DNA from: Nocardioides marinus
GTDB taxonomy: Bacteria; Pseudomonadota; Alphaproteobacteria; Rhodobacterales; Rhodobacteraceae
Assembly (NCBI GenBank): GCA_019801415.1
Contig: JAHVJD010000002.1
Span: 372,001 to 436,000 of the forward strand
DNA: 64,000 nucleotides
Reading direction: 5' to 3'
This document shows positions 36,478-46,609 of this stretch, in pieces. The translations under genes and the position numbers were made by a program. Positions within the stretch are counted from its first letter, which is position 1. Each line of letters starts with the position of its first letter. The notes under the pieces were generated by a model. The model searched no databases and was not told the origin of the DNA. It saw only the letters and a program-made list of their open reading frames with translations.

Positions 36478-38718
36478 TTAAAGCTCGCGCAGGTACTGCA
36501 TCACCGCAGGACGCACGGATTGCTCCCCGCGCTGACGGGCTTCGGCGATGATCTTGCGGATCTTCTCCAGGTCGACCCGCAGCAGCAGCGATTTCACCGG
36601 CCCGATCGACGCCGGGCGCATCGACAGCGTGCGGATACCCATGGCCGCCAGGCAGACGGCTTCGACCGGACGTCCCGCATCCTCGCCGCAGAAGCTCAGC
36701 GGGGTTCCCGAAATCGCGCAGCGTTCGACGATCTGTTCGATAAAGCTCAGAAAGCTGACGTTCAGCGTGTCATACCGTTTGCGCACCCGCTCGTTCTCGC
36801 GGTCGGCCGCAAAGAAGAACTGCTTGAGGTCATTGCCGCCAATCGACAGGAAGCTCACCTCGTCAAAGAACTTTTGCGGCGCATAGGCCAGCGACGGGGT
36901 TTCCAGCATCGCGCCCACCTTCAGCTCCGAAGGCAGCGCATGGCCGAGAATCCGCTCGCGCTCGATGGTCTTGTCGACCTCGGCCTTGGCGGCACGGTAT
37001 TCCTCGAACTGGGCCACGAAGGGGAACATGATCGACAGCGGCCGCCCCTCGGCCGCGCGGAAGAGCGCCTGCAGCTGCATCCGCATCACGCCGGGCTTGT
37101 CCAGCCCGACCCGGATCGCCCGCCAGCCCAACGCCGGGTTCGGCTCATCCGTTGGCTTCATGTAGGGCAGCACCTTGTCCGAACCGATGTCGAGTGTGCG
37201 GAACACCACCGGCTTGCCATGCGCCGCATCCAGGACCCGTTTGTACAAGGCCACCAGCTCCGAACGCTTCGGCATCTGGTTGCGCACCAGGAATTGCAAC
37301 TCGGTGCGGAACAGCCCCACGCCCTCGGCACCGGAGCCCTCGAGCGACGGCAGGTCCGCCATCAGACCGGCGTTCATCACCATGTTGATATGCTGACCAT
37401 CGGTGGTAATCGCCGGGGTGTTGCGGATCGAGGCGTAACGCTCCTGCGCCTTTGTGTGCATCGCGATCTTGTCGCGAAACGCCCCCACCACCGTGTCATC
37501 CGGGCGCAGATGCACCACCCCCTGATCGCCGTCGACCATGATGTGGTCGCCATTCAGCGCCTCGGTGGTGATCCGCTTGGCGTTGACCACCAGCGGGATC
37601 GCCAGCGCCCGCGCCACGATCGCCGCGTGGGAGCCGACAGACCCCTCCTCCAGCACGATCCCACGCAGGGACCGACCGTATTCCAGCAGGTCGCCGGGGC
37701 CGATGTTGCGGGCAATCAGGATCGGGTTTTCCGGCAGCTCGGCACCAGTATCCGCGCCCTGCCCGGTCAGGATCCGCAGCAGGCGGTTGGACAGGTCATC
37801 AAGGTCGCTCAACCGCTCCCGCAGGTAGGCATCCTGCACCTGCGCCATTCTCGATCGCGCCTGCGATTGCTCCTTTTCCACCGCGGCCTCGGCGCTGAGC
37901 CCGCGGGCGATGTCCTCTTCCATGCGCCGCATCCAACCCTTGGAGTTGGCAAACATCCGATAGGCCTCAAGCACTTGCAGCTGTTCCTTGTCGCCGTTGC
38001 GCGACACCTCCAGCATCTTGTCGACCCCGACGCGCAGTTCTTCGACGGCCTCGTTGAGCCGCTCCAGCTCGCGCTTGGGGTCGTCGGCAATCGGGTTGGT
38101 CACGATGACCCGCGGCTCATGCAGCCAGACATGGCCCTCGGCCGCGCCTTCCTGCGCCGAGGTGCCGTGAATCAGCACCGCCTGCTGGTGCAAGGGCGAC
38201 AGCGCCGCGCCCTCGCCGACAAAGGCACCCAGCTCGGTCATCTCGGCGATGACCATCGCCACCACCTCCAGCGCATAGACCGCGTCGGACGAAAACTCCC
38301 GCGCCTCCTTCGACTGCACGACCAGCACGCCCAGCATTTCGCCCAACCGCTGGATCGGCACGCCAAGGAACGAGGAATACCGCTCCTCACCGGTTTCCGG
38401 CATGTAGCGAAAGCCTTTGGCGTTGGGCGCATCCGGCGTGTTCACCACCTTGCCGTATTTGGCGACGCGCCCCACCAGCCCTTCGCCGATGCGCATGCGG
38501 GTCTGGTGGACGGATTCGGCCAGCAGACCCTCGGTCGCGCAGAGCTCCAGCGTTTCCTCATCGCGAAACAGGTAGACCGAGCAGACCTCGGTGCCCATGC
38601 TGTCGGCAATCAGATGGGTTATCTTGTCAAGCCGCGCCTGCCCGGCATCATCGCCGGCCATCGCCTCACGCAGACGCACCAGAAGTTTCCGGCTTTCGGA
38701 TTCCATCGTATCAGCCAT
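36478..38718 (-). CDS. ptsP: Phosphoenolpyruvate-protein phosphotransferase PtsP (EI-Ntr)
   Basis: 746 residues: an N-terminal GAF domain (about 25-165), the EI N-domain, the phosphohistidine domain with His364 (GSVGSHAAIVAR, where most EI proteins have T-S-H), and a PEP-binding barrel with FRTELQFL and SLGGND-like (LSIGGNDLKQF) motifs. It starts the nitrogen PTS phosphorelay, passing phosphate from PEP to NPr and EIIA-Ntr; the GAF domain senses glutamine in relatives. Start at 38718 has AAAGGG upstream; an in-frame GTG at 38724 is less likely. The motif CGEDAG near the C-terminus replaces the common CGEMAG. Confidence 0.95.
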   Translation of the reverse strand: MADTMESESRKLLVRLREAMAGDDAGQARLDKITHLIADSMGTEVCSVYLFRDEETLELCATEGLLAESVHQTRMRIGEGLVGRVAKYGKVVNTPDAPNAKGFRYMPETGEERYSSFLGVPIQRLGEMLGVLVVQSKEAREFSSDAVYALEVVAMVIAEMTELGAFVGEGAALSPLHQQAVLIHGTSAQEGAAEGHVWLHEPRVIVTNPIADDPKRELERLNEAVEELRVGVDKMLEVSRNGDKEQLQVLEAYRMFANSKGWMRRMEEDIARGLSAEAAVEKEQSQARSRMAQVQDAYLRERLSDLDDLSNRLLRILTGQGADTGAELPENPILIARNIGPGDLLEYGRSLRGIVLEEGSVGSHAAIVARALAIPLVVNAKRITTEALNGDHIMVDGDQGVVHLRPDDTVVGAFRDKIAMHTKAQERYASIRNTPAITTDGQHINMVMNAGLMADLPSLEGSGAEGVGLFRTELQFLVRNQMPKRSELVALYKRVLDAAHGKPVVFRTLDIGSDKVLPYMKPTDEPNPALGWRAIRVGLDKPGVMRMQLQALFRAAEGRPLSIMFPFVAQFEEYRAAKAEVDKTIERERILGHALPSELKVGAMLETPSLAYAPQKFFDEVSFLSIGGNDLKQFFFAADRENERVRKRYDTLNVSFLSFIEQIVERCAISGTPLSFCGEDAGRPVEAVCLAAMGIRTLSMRPASIGPVKSLLLRVDLEKIRKIIAEARQRGEQSVRPAVMQYLREL

Positions 38719-39019
38719 TCTCACCCTTTCTCGGGCCCACCCTTTTCCCGGGCATAATCCCTGCGCGTCGGCGCATCATCACCTCCTCAGGAGCGGACAG
38801 GTTTACAGCCACGCAGCCCAAAGACGTGCGCCAGCGCACTCTCCTCCCCCCTCTTCTCCCACCCTGACGGGAAAAGTCCAAGCGTTTTTATCCCTTTGCC
38901 CGCTAACATCACGGTCCGCCGGAAATATAGGCACGCGGCAGGGCAAGCGCCCCTTCAAACGGCAAAGGCGCCCCCAGGACGCCTTTGCTTTGTACGAAAA
39001 ATCGTTTGCGTGCCGAAAC
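38719..39019. other. 301-bp intergenic region between lysC and ptsP
   Basis: It holds the ptsP promoter region and, at its right side, a hairpin that probably ends lysC. No gene is supported; the frames here are short and unconserved. Confidence 0.5.
38962..38988 (-). terminator. Hairpin, probable lysC terminator
   Basis: A perfect 9-bp stem GCAAAGGCG / CGCCTTTGC with a 9-base loop lies 31 bases past the lysC stop. The T run after it on the minus strand is weak (CGTTTG). Confidence 0.5.
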
Positions 39020-40258
39020 TTAGGCAGCCTTGTCCAGCTCGAACGCATCATGCAGCGCCTGGACGGCCAGCTCCATGTACTTGCGGTCGATCAGCACCGA
39101 AATCTTGATTTCGGAGGTGGTGATGACCTTGATGTTGATGCCTTCGTCCGACAGCACCTTGAACATCTTGGCCGCGACACCGGATTGCGAGCGCATGCCG
39201 ATGCCCACCACCGACACCTTCGCGACATCCTTGTCGGCCAGCAGCTCGGCATAGTTCAGCTCACCCTTTTCCTTGATCGCCAGCAGCGCCTGCTCAGCGC
39301 GCGCCACCTGGTCGGTGGGGCAGGAGAAGGTCATGTCGGTGCGGCCCTCTTCGGAGATGTCCTGCACGATCATGTCAACGTTCACGCCCGCGTCGGACAG
39401 CGTGGTGAAGATGGTTGCCGCGATGCCGGGACGGTCTGCCACCGACTGCACGGTCAGCTTGGCTTCGTCACGGGAATAGGCCACACCGGCCACAACATTG
39501 GATTCCATGATTTCCTCCTCGTCGCAGACCAGGGTTCCGGCCTCGTCGGACTGTTCCTCAAAGCTCGACAGCACGCGCAATTTCACCTTGTAGCGCATTG
39601 CCAGTTCAACCGAGCGGGTTTGCAGCACCTTGGCCCCCAGCGAGGCCAGCTCCAGCATCTCTTCAAAGGCGATCTTGTCCAGCTTGCGCGCCTTGTCGCA
39701 AATCCGCGGGTCGGTGGTGTAGACCCCGTCCACATCGGTGTAGATATCACAGCGCTCCGCGTCAAAAGCCGCCGCGAACGCCACGGCCGTGGTGTCGGAA
39801 CCGCCGCGCCCCAACGTGGTGATGCGCCCTTCGGGGCTGATGCCCTGGAAGCCCGCAACCACCGCCACCTTCATGCCTTCGGCAAACTTGGCGTTGATGT
39901 TCTCCGGCGGGATCTCCTCGATCCGGGCCTGGCTGTGGGCGGAGTTGGTCTTGAGCGGCACCTGCCAGCCCTGCCAGCTGCGCGCGGGGATATCCATCTC
40001 CTGCAGCGTCAGCGCCATCAGGCCGGCGGTGACATTCTCGCCCGAGGACACCACAGCGTCATATTCGCGGGCGTCATACAGTGGCGAGGTCTCATCGACC
40101 CAGCCCACCAGCTCGTTGGTCTTGCCGGACATGGCAGAGACGATGACGATCACGTCATAGCCCTTGGCCACCTCGACGCCGACGCGTTTGGCGGCACGTC
40201 GAATTCGGTCCAGGTTGGCGACGGATGTGCCGCCGAATTTCATCACAAGTACGGGCAT
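39020..40258 (-). CDS. lysC: Aspartate kinase
   Basis: 412 residues. The kinase domain starts VMKFGGTSVANLDRIRR and contains GRGGSDTTAVAFAAAFDAERCDIYTDVDGVYT in pieces; tandem ACT domains follow (TVQSVADRPGIAATIFTTLSDAGVNVD; VVGIGMRSQSGVAAKMFKVLSDEGIN). It phosphorylates aspartate in the first step of lysine, threonine and methionine synthesis, with feedback through the ACT domains. The start at 40258 gives MPVLVMKFGG; the open frame upstream is not conserved. Confidence 0.97.
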   Translation of the reverse strand: MPVLVMKFGGTSVANLDRIRRAAKRVGVEVAKGYDVIVIVSAMSGKTNELVGWVDETSPLYDAREYDAVVSSGENVTAGLMALTLQEMDIPARSWQGWQVPLKTNSAHSQARIEEIPPENINAKFAEGMKVAVVAGFQGISPEGRITTLGRGGSDTTAVAFAAAFDAERCDIYTDVDGVYTTDPRICDKARKLDKIAFEEMLELASLGAKVLQTRSVELAMRYKVKLRVLSSFEEQSDEAGTLVCDEEEIMESNVVAGVAYSRDEAKLTVQSVADRPGIAATIFTTLSDAGVNVDMIVQDISEEGRTDMTFSCPTDQVARAEQALLAIKEKGELNYAELLADKDVAKVSVVGIGMRSQSGVAAKMFKVLSDEGINIKVITTSEIKISVLIDRKYMELAVQALHDAFELDKAA

Positions 40259-40426
40259 GCGGAACGGGTCTCCCTGCGCTTGCGGGTTTCGATCCCGAGC
40301 CTCATATGCGACCCCCCGCCCAAGGGCAAGAGCGGGCAGCCCCCGAGGGCAAGGAAGCTGCGCGCAACAGCGCGTTTTACACCGCGGCAAACCGCCACAA
40401 CGGCAGCCTTGCGCAATTTCCGCAAA

Positions 40427-41875
40427 TCAGCTGCGCCAGAAGCGCACCGTCAGCATCGCGTAGACCGCCATCAGCTCCAGCCGCCCGATCAGCATTGCCG
40501 CGATCAGGAGCCACTTGGCCGGATCGTTCAGGGTCGAGAAATTTCCGGCCGGCCCGATGGTGTCACCAAGGCCCGGTCCGATATTGGCCACGGCCGTCGC
40601 CGCGCCGGATACGGAGGTTACGAAATCCAGCCCCGTCAGCGCCAACCCCCAGGCGACCAGCCCCACCGTGACGACGAAGAACATGAAAAACGAGATCACC
40701 GAACTCAGCACCTCGGCGTCCACCACCCGCCCGTCATACCGGGTCGGGAACACCCCATGCGGCGAGCGGATGCGCTGAATCTGCGCCCGGATCGAGGCAA
40801 ACAGCAGCTGGTAGCGGAAGATCTTCACCGAACAGGCGGTCGAGCCCGCGCAGCCACCGATCAGGCCGATGAAGAAGAACACCATGATCAGGAAATTGCC
40901 CCACTGCATGTAGTCCACGCTGGCATATCCCGTCCCCGAGATGATCGAGGTAATGTTGAACAGCGCCTCGCGGAACGCTTGTTCCGGATGGTGCGGAAAC
41001 ACGGTGAGCAGCACGCCGGTGGTCACCACCACCAGGATCGCGATGGTTGCCATGAACACGCGGATCTGGCTGTCGCGCAACAGCGGCTGCCCATGGCCGT
41101 TGATCAGCTGCACATAGCGCACGAAGGGCAGCGCCGCCGCGATCATGAAAAAGGAGGCCGCATATTCCGCCGGGCCCGAAAACGTGCCGAAGGAGGCATC
41201 GTAATTCGAAAACCCGCCCGTCGACATCGTGGTCAGCGCATGCACCAGCGCGTCGAAGGCGCTCATCCCCAGCACCATGTAGACCAGCACGCAGGCCATC
41301 GTCAGCGACACGTAGATCAGCGAGATCTGCTTGGCGATCGCCTGCGCACGCGGCAGGATCTTCCCCATCGTGTCAAAGGCTTCGGAGCGGAAAATCTGCA
41401 TGCCGCCGACCCGCAGCTCGGGCAGGAACACCATCGCCACGACGATGATGCCGATACCGCCCAGCCATTGCAGGATGCCCCGCCACAGCAGCAGGCCGCG
41501 CGGCAGACCATCAAGCCCGGAGATCACCGTCGATCCGGTGGTGGTCAGCCCCGACATCGCCTCGAAGAAGGCGTCGACAAACCGCAGATCGGTCGCGCCC
41601 AGCATCAGCGGAATCGCCCCGAACAAGGGCAGCGCCACCCAGACCGTCGTGGTCAGCAAGAAGGTTTGGCGGATGCTCAGCCCCTCGCGCACGCCATTGG
41701 CGCAGCTCAGCGACAGCAGCCCCCCCATCAGAATGGTGAAGATGGCGCTCTCCAGGAACACATGCCATTCCCCGCGGCCGTCCATCAGATCGACCAGCAG
41801 CGGGAACAGCATCATGGCTCCCAAAATTACGACCAACAGGCCAATGACATACCCGACCGGGCGGAAATCCAACAT
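40427..41875 (-). CDS. trkH: TrkH family potassium uptake protein
   Basis: 482 residues with about ten to twelve membrane segments arranged as four M1-P-M2 repeats. The four pore loops are visible: LTTTGSTVI, TMSTGGFSN, ISGTGYAS and ANIGPGLG, each with the selectivity Gly. It forms the K+ channel of Trk systems and normally works with the NAD-binding TrkA, which is not in the window. It lies between the phasin-like gene and lysC with no shared operon evidence. Confidence 0.95.
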   Translation of the reverse strand: MLDFRPVGYVIGLLVVILGAMMLFPLLVDLMDGRGEWHVFLESAIFTILMGGLLSLSCANGVREGLSIRQTFLLTTTVWVALPLFGAIPLMLGATDLRFVDAFFEAMSGLTTTGSTVISGLDGLPRGLLLWRGILQWLGGIGIIVVAMVFLPELRVGGMQIFRSEAFDTMGKILPRAQAIAKQISLIYVSLTMACVLVYMVLGMSAFDALVHALTTMSTGGFSNYDASFGTFSGPAEYAASFFMIAAALPFVRYVQLINGHGQPLLRDSQIRVFMATIAILVVVTTGVLLTVFPHHPEQAFREALFNITSIISGTGYASVDYMQWGNFLIMVFFFIGLIGGCAGSTACSVKIFRYQLLFASIRAQIQRIRSPHGVFPTRYDGRVVDAEVLSSVISFFMFFVVTVGLVAWGLALTGLDFVTSVSGAATAVANIGPGLGDTIGPAGNFSTLNDPAKWLLIAAMLIGRLELMAVYAMLTVRFWRS

Positions 41876-41922
41876 GCGGCGAAGCGTTGGCCTCCCACGC
41901 GCTAAGTGTCAAGACTGCGGCG

Positions 41923-42711
41923 TTATTTGCCGCTGCCCCCCTTGTCGTCAGACTCGCCGGATCGTGTGGTGCGGCCCGTGCTCTGCGGCATTTGCGGAGG
42001 CTTGGCCGGTTGGCGCGGACGCTTCGCAGCGGTGGCCGACTCGCCACCTTCGCTGTTGCCACCCGTGCGACGCGAGGGCGGGAAGGTTGCCGGTCCCGTG
42101 GCCTTTGCCTCGGACGTCGTCGCCGATGCGCGCGGATCCGTCACCGGTGCCTTGGCTGATGGCTCTGACTTGCCAGACGGCGGCGTCGACGCCGCGGGTT
42201 TTGCCGCGTCTTTGGGCGTGACCGCAGGCGCCTGCTCCGCGGCGGCGATGGCGGGTTTGCTGCTGGTCGGGCGAGCGGGTGCCTTGCGCCGAGCGGGCTT
42301 TGCCGTGGTGGACTTGCTGGTCGCGGACGTGCCGGTCGCGGTCTTGGTGGTTGCAGTTTTGTTGGTCGCAGTTTTGGAGGGCGCAGTTTTGCGGGGCGCG
42401 CGCTTTACTTCAGCGGCCTTGGCTGTCTCGGCCTTCGGCTGGTCCGCCGGCTCCACGCTGGTCTCGGCGGCGCGGCCAGCGTCGGTCGGTGCCGGGGCTG
42501 TCGTCTCCTCTTGCGGCGCGGCAGCCGGGCCACCGTGCAGCAGCCGCTGCTGCGCCGCCATCAGGCTCTGCGCCACGCGCAGCTGATGAAACGGTGCCTG
42601 TACCGCCAGTTCCGTGGCCTGCCGCCACAGTTTCAACTGGAAACCCGCCGCGGTACCGGCCCATTCATGCGCTCGCATCGCCATCCCGGCCATCTGGTGA
42701 AAACCTGTCAT
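41923..42711 (-). CDS. Phasin-like protein with histone H1-like Ala/Lys/Thr/Pro-rich tail
   Basis: 262 residues. The first 60 or so residues form an amphipathic helix (MAMRAHEWAGTAAGFQLKLW, then LAVQAPFHQLRVAQSLMAAQQR) reminiscent of phasins. The remaining 200 residues are low-complexity Ala/Lys/Thr/Pro with repeats such as TKTATNKTATTKTATG, like PhaF/histone H1-type tails that bind DNA. It may coat polyhydroxyalkanoate granules and tether them to the nucleoid, but this is inference; no other pha gene is nearby. AGGAG precedes the ATG. A CTGC-N3-GCAG motif upstream resembles PhaR sites. Confidence 0.6.
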   Translation of the reverse strand: MTGFHQMAGMAMRAHEWAGTAAGFQLKLWRQATELAVQAPFHQLRVAQSLMAAQQRLLHGGPAAAPQEETTAPAPTDAGRAAETSVEPADQPKAETAKAAEVKRAPRKTAPSKTATNKTATTKTATGTSATSKSTTAKPARRKAPARPTSSKPAIAAAEQAPAVTPKDAAKPAASTPPSGKSEPSAKAPVTDPRASATTSEAKATGPATFPPSRRTGGNSEGGESATAAKRPRQPAKPPQMPQSTGRTTRSGESDDKGGSGK

Positions 42712-42846
42712 CTGATACTCCTCGCTTGCGGCGTCAGCTGAAGAACCGGCCCCTCAGGCATCCGGTCCACCAGCCCGGCTGGGCGCACAGGCGCCCTCCC
42801 CCAAAGGTCGTTTCAGGGGATTCGCTCACGAGGCTAACATGATATT

Positions 42847-42857
42847 CTGCACGGCAG
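42847..42857. promoter_or_regulatory. CTGC-N3-GCAG motif, possible PhaR site
   Basis: CTGCACGGCAG lies 136 bases upstream of the phasin-like gene. A second imperfect inverted pair TGCGGCAACGCA follows at 42867-42878. TGC-rich inverted repeats of this form are reported operators for PhaR of polyhydroxyalkanoate producers. A single 11-base match can arise by chance. Confidence 0.35.
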
Positions 42858-42923
42858 CATAAAAAATGCGGCAACGCAGCATTGGACGTGGCAGTGTCCT
42901 GCCTACGCCCTGATAATCACCGC

Positions 42924-42942
42924 AAGGGCCGACCGCCGACGG

Positions 42943-42951
<9 letters not shown>
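42924..42951 (-). terminator. Hairpin overlapping the folE2 stop
   Basis: A 12-bp stem (AAGGGCCGACCG with CGGTCAGCCCTT, one G-U pair) with a 4-base loop spans the folE2 stop codon at 42943-42945. No T run follows on the minus strand, so it may protect the mRNA 3' end rather than terminate. Confidence 0.4.
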
Positions 42952-44046
<1,095 letters not shown>

Positions 44047-44174
44047 CGGCGCGTTTCCCTACTCTGGCAGGCGCCCGGCGGCGCCTGCAGACAATGCAAT
44101 TATACCTTTACGCCGCAAAACTCAAAACGGATCAGTCAAATGCGGCAAAACCTGCGCCTGAACGGACGTTCGGC

Positions 44175-45365
44175 TCACCCCTGCGCCGCCTCAAGCGCCT
44201 GCGTGAGGTCGGCAATCAGGTCGGCTGCATCCTCCAGCCCGACCGACAGCCGCACCAGCCCCGGCGTGATCCCCAGTTCGGCCTTCAGCTCATCGCTGAG
44301 CCGCTGGTGGGTGGTGGTGGCGGGATGGGTGGCGATGGATTTCGCGTCGCCCAGGTTGTTGGAGATCACCGGGATCGTCATCGCGTTCAGGAAGCGGAAG
44401 GCCGCCTCCTTGCCGCCCTTCAGATCCAGCGACAGCACCGTGCCGCCCTTGCCGCCCAGCTGGGTCTGCACCAGCGCGTTCTGCGCATGGCCCGGCAGCC
44501 CCGGATAGATCGTGCGCGCCAGGGCCGGATGCCCCTCCAGCGCCTCGGCAATCTTCAGCGCGCTGTCGGCCTGGGCGTTCACCCGCAGGGAGATCGTCTC
44601 CAGCCCCTTCAGCAGCACCCAGGCGTTGAACGGACTCAGCGAGCCGCCGGTGTGCTTCATGTAGGGTTCCAGCGTGCCGCGGATGAAGTCCTTGGTGCCC
44701 AGCACCACGCCGCCCAGCACCCGGCCCTGGCCGTCGATATGCTTGGTCGCGGAGTAAACCACCACATCCGCGCCCTGCGCGATGGCGCGCGAGAACACCG
44801 GGGTCGAGAACACGTTGTCGACGATCACCAGCGCGCCGACGGCATGGGCGATCTCGGCCACGGCGGCGATGTCGATCACTTCCAGCGTCGGGTTCGACAT
44901 CGATTCAAAGAACACCGCCTTGGTGTCGGGCCGCACCGCCGCACGCCACTGCTCCAGATCGGTGCCATCGACAAAGGTCACCTCGACACCATACCGTGCC
45001 AGGATATTTTCCAGGATATACAGGCAGGACCCGAACAGCGCCCGGGCCGAGACCACGTGATCCCCCGCCTTCAGCACCGAGGTCAGCGCGCCATTGACCG
45101 CCGCCATGCCCGAGGCCGTGGCAAAGGCGTCCTCCGCCCCCTCGAGCGCCGCGATGCGCTTTTCGAACATGTCGACGGTCGGGTTGCCGTAGCGGGCATA
45201 GATGAACTCGTCCGGGCCGGTTTCGACAAACCGCGCCTCGGCCTGTTCGGCGCTGTCATAGACAAAACCCTGCGTCAGGAAGATCGCCTCGCTCACCTCG
45301 TTGTACTGGCTGCGGCGACTACCGCCATGGACCAGCTTGGTGCGGGTGTTCCAGTTGTCGCTCAT
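44175..45365 (-). CDS. metZ: O-succinylhomoserine sulfhydrylase
   Basis: 396 residues of the Cys/Met metabolism PLP family. The PLP Lys is in VVYSATKHIDGQGRVLGG, and the N-terminal MSDNWNTRTKLVHGG is the MetZ pattern in alphaproteobacteria. It forms homocysteine directly from O-succinylhomoserine (or acetylhomoserine) and sulfide in methionine synthesis. The start at 45365 has GAGGAGA 6 bases upstream; the longer open frame runs through the riboswitch and is not translated as this protein. Control is by the SAM-II riboswitch upstream. Confidence 0.95.
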   Translation of the reverse strand: MSDNWNTRTKLVHGGSRRSQYNEVSEAIFLTQGFVYDSAEQAEARFVETGPDEFIYARYGNPTVDMFEKRIAALEGAEDAFATASGMAAVNGALTSVLKAGDHVVSARALFGSCLYILENILARYGVEVTFVDGTDLEQWRAAVRPDTKAVFFESMSNPTLEVIDIAAVAEIAHAVGALVIVDNVFSTPVFSRAIAQGADVVVYSATKHIDGQGRVLGGVVLGTKDFIRGTLEPYMKHTGGSLSPFNAWVLLKGLETISLRVNAQADSALKIAEALEGHPALARTIYPGLPGHAQNALVQTQLGGKGGTVLSLDLKGGKEAAFRFLNAMTIPVISNNLGDAKSIATHPATTTHQRLSDELKAELGITPGLVRLSVGLEDAADLIADLTQALEAAQG

Positions 45366-45393
45366 CTTCTGTCTCCTCGCGCCCGCGGCGCAT

Positions 45394-45426
45394 AAAAAAC
45401 CCCCGTTCGGCCAAGCGAAAGGGGGT
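45394..45426 (-). terminator. Intrinsic terminator between the SAM-II riboswitch and metZ
   Basis: On the minus strand ACCCCC plus TTCG pairs with CGAA plus GGGGGT around CTTGGC, followed by TTTTT. It ends 29 bases before the metZ ATG, so termination here would block metZ. Confidence 0.8.
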
Positions 45427-45439
45427 CCTTCACGTCCTG

Positions 45440-45503
45440 ACCTCTTTAGCGGGTATGTTTTACGTGGCCCGCAATCCGGTAACAAATCGCCACGATAGAT
45501 GGC
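45440..45503 (-). ncRNA. SAM-II riboswitch
   Basis: On the minus strand the conserved core is CGTGGCGATTTGTTACCGG, then ATTGCGGGCCACGTAAAA and CCCGCTAAAGAGG. CGTGGC pairs with GCCACG (P1), and GCGGG pairs with the downstream CCCGC to make the pseudoknot. The GATTTG, CCGG, TTGC, GCCACG and GCTAAAG blocks are those of SAM-II, which is restricted mainly to alphaproteobacteria and controls methionine genes such as metZ. Confidence 0.92.
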
Positions 45504-45640
45504 CCGCATGTACGCGCGCAGGCGCAACCAGTCAAGCTGTAGCAGCTGCGCCGTGCGTCATACGACCGTTACCGGATCGTCACCTGCCGGTCACGCCCCG
45601 GGGTTAAGGTTCGGCAAAATTCAGGAGCCGGGAGCCGAAG

Positions 45641-46573
45641 ATGGCCTTGATCCGCATTAATGCCCGCGGGCAGACAGCCGAACTGCACGGCTCTCCCGCA
45701 CCGCTCGAGAGCCTGCTGCAGCGCGCCACAGCGGGTGACGGGCCGGTGATCGTGATGATTCACGGCTACAACTATCGCCCCGGCGGCCGCAGCAACTGCC
45801 CCCACCGCCACCTGCTCTCGCTCGAGCCTGCGCATCTGCCTTGGCGCGCGCCCTCCTGGCCGCGCCAGCTGGGCTTCGGGCTCGGCCATGCCGACGAAGG
45901 CCTTGGCATTGCCTTTGGCTGGAACGCCTGCGGCACCCTGCGACAGGCCCAGGCCACCGCGGCCCGCGCCGGGCAGGCCCTGGCACAGGTCTGCGCCCTG
46001 CTGCACCGGCAGGATCCGCGGCGGCCGGTGCATGTGATCGGGCATTCGCTGGGGATCGAGGTCGCCTTGGAAATGCTGCACCATCTGCCGCAGGGCGCCA
46101 TCGGCCGCATCATCTCGCTGTTCGGAGCCAGTTTTCAAAGCCGCACCGCAACCGCCCTGGACACGCCCGCCGGGCGCTCGGCCGAGTTCATCAACATCAC
46201 CAGCCGCGAGAACGACCCGTTCGATTTTCTGTTCGAACGGCTGACCCGGCTGCCGACGCGCGGCGACCACGCCATCGGCCATGGTGTCAGTGCGGCGAAT
46301 GCCGTCACGCTGCCGCTGGACGACGCGGACACGCTGAGCCATCTGCGCACGCTGGGCTATGCCATCGCCCAGCCGCAACATCGGATCTGCCACTGGTCGT
46401 CCTTCACCCGCCCCGGCACGCTGCGGTTCTACCGCCACCTGCTGCGCCAACCGCAGGAGACGCCCCTGCAACGCCTGCGCCCGGCCTGCCCGCCGCGCTC
46501 GGCACGCCGCTGGTCACGGCTGTTTGCGCTGCGCCCCTTCGCCGCCCCCTTGCCTGCCTGGCACCAGCTGTGA
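45641..46573 (+). CDS. Alpha/beta hydrolase family protein
   Basis: 310 residues. A strand plus oxyanion motif VIVMIHGYNY and nucleophile elbow VIGHSLGIEVALEML (Ser136) mark an alpha/beta hydrolase, close to the esterase/DUF900-like group. A conserved NITSRENDPFDFLFE segment follows, where the acid is likely. The last His-containing segment GHGVSAANA or ICHWSSF may provide the base. No signal peptide. The substrate is unknown. It precedes the GST gene by 36 bases and may be co-transcribed. Confidence 0.78.
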   Translation: MALIRINARGQTAELHGSPAPLESLLQRATAGDGPVIVMIHGYNYRPGGRSNCPHRHLLSLEPAHLPWRAPSWPRQLGFGLGHADEGLGIAFGWNACGTLRQAQATAARAGQALAQVCALLHRQDPRRPVHVIGHSLGIEVALEMLHHLPQGAIGRIISLFGASFQSRTATALDTPAGRSAEFINITSRENDPFDFLFERLTRLPTRGDHAIGHGVSAANAVTLPLDDADTLSHLRTLGYAIAQPQHRICHWSSFTRPGTLRFYRHLLRQPQETPLQRLRPACPPRSARRWSRLFALRPFAAPLPAWHQL

Positions 46574-46609
46574 TCCTCTGGGCGCAAGGCAACGAGCAGG
46601 AGCGCCCAG

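Noticed and set aside
36412-38757. 781-codon plus-strand frame
   Set aside because: Antisense to ptsP; composition is shadow-like (His/Arg/Gln-rich) with no recognisable domain.
38591-41905. 1,104-codon open frame on the plus strand
   Set aside because: It lies opposite ptsP, lysC and trkH, all of which are well-supported minus-strand genes. The encoded sequence is Arg/His/Gln-rich without domains, as expected of a GC-bias shadow.
45366-45527. N-terminal extension of metZ to 45527
   Set aside because: The extension runs through the SAM-II riboswitch and terminator and has no MetZ-like residues; the internal ATG at 45365 has a good ribosome binding site.
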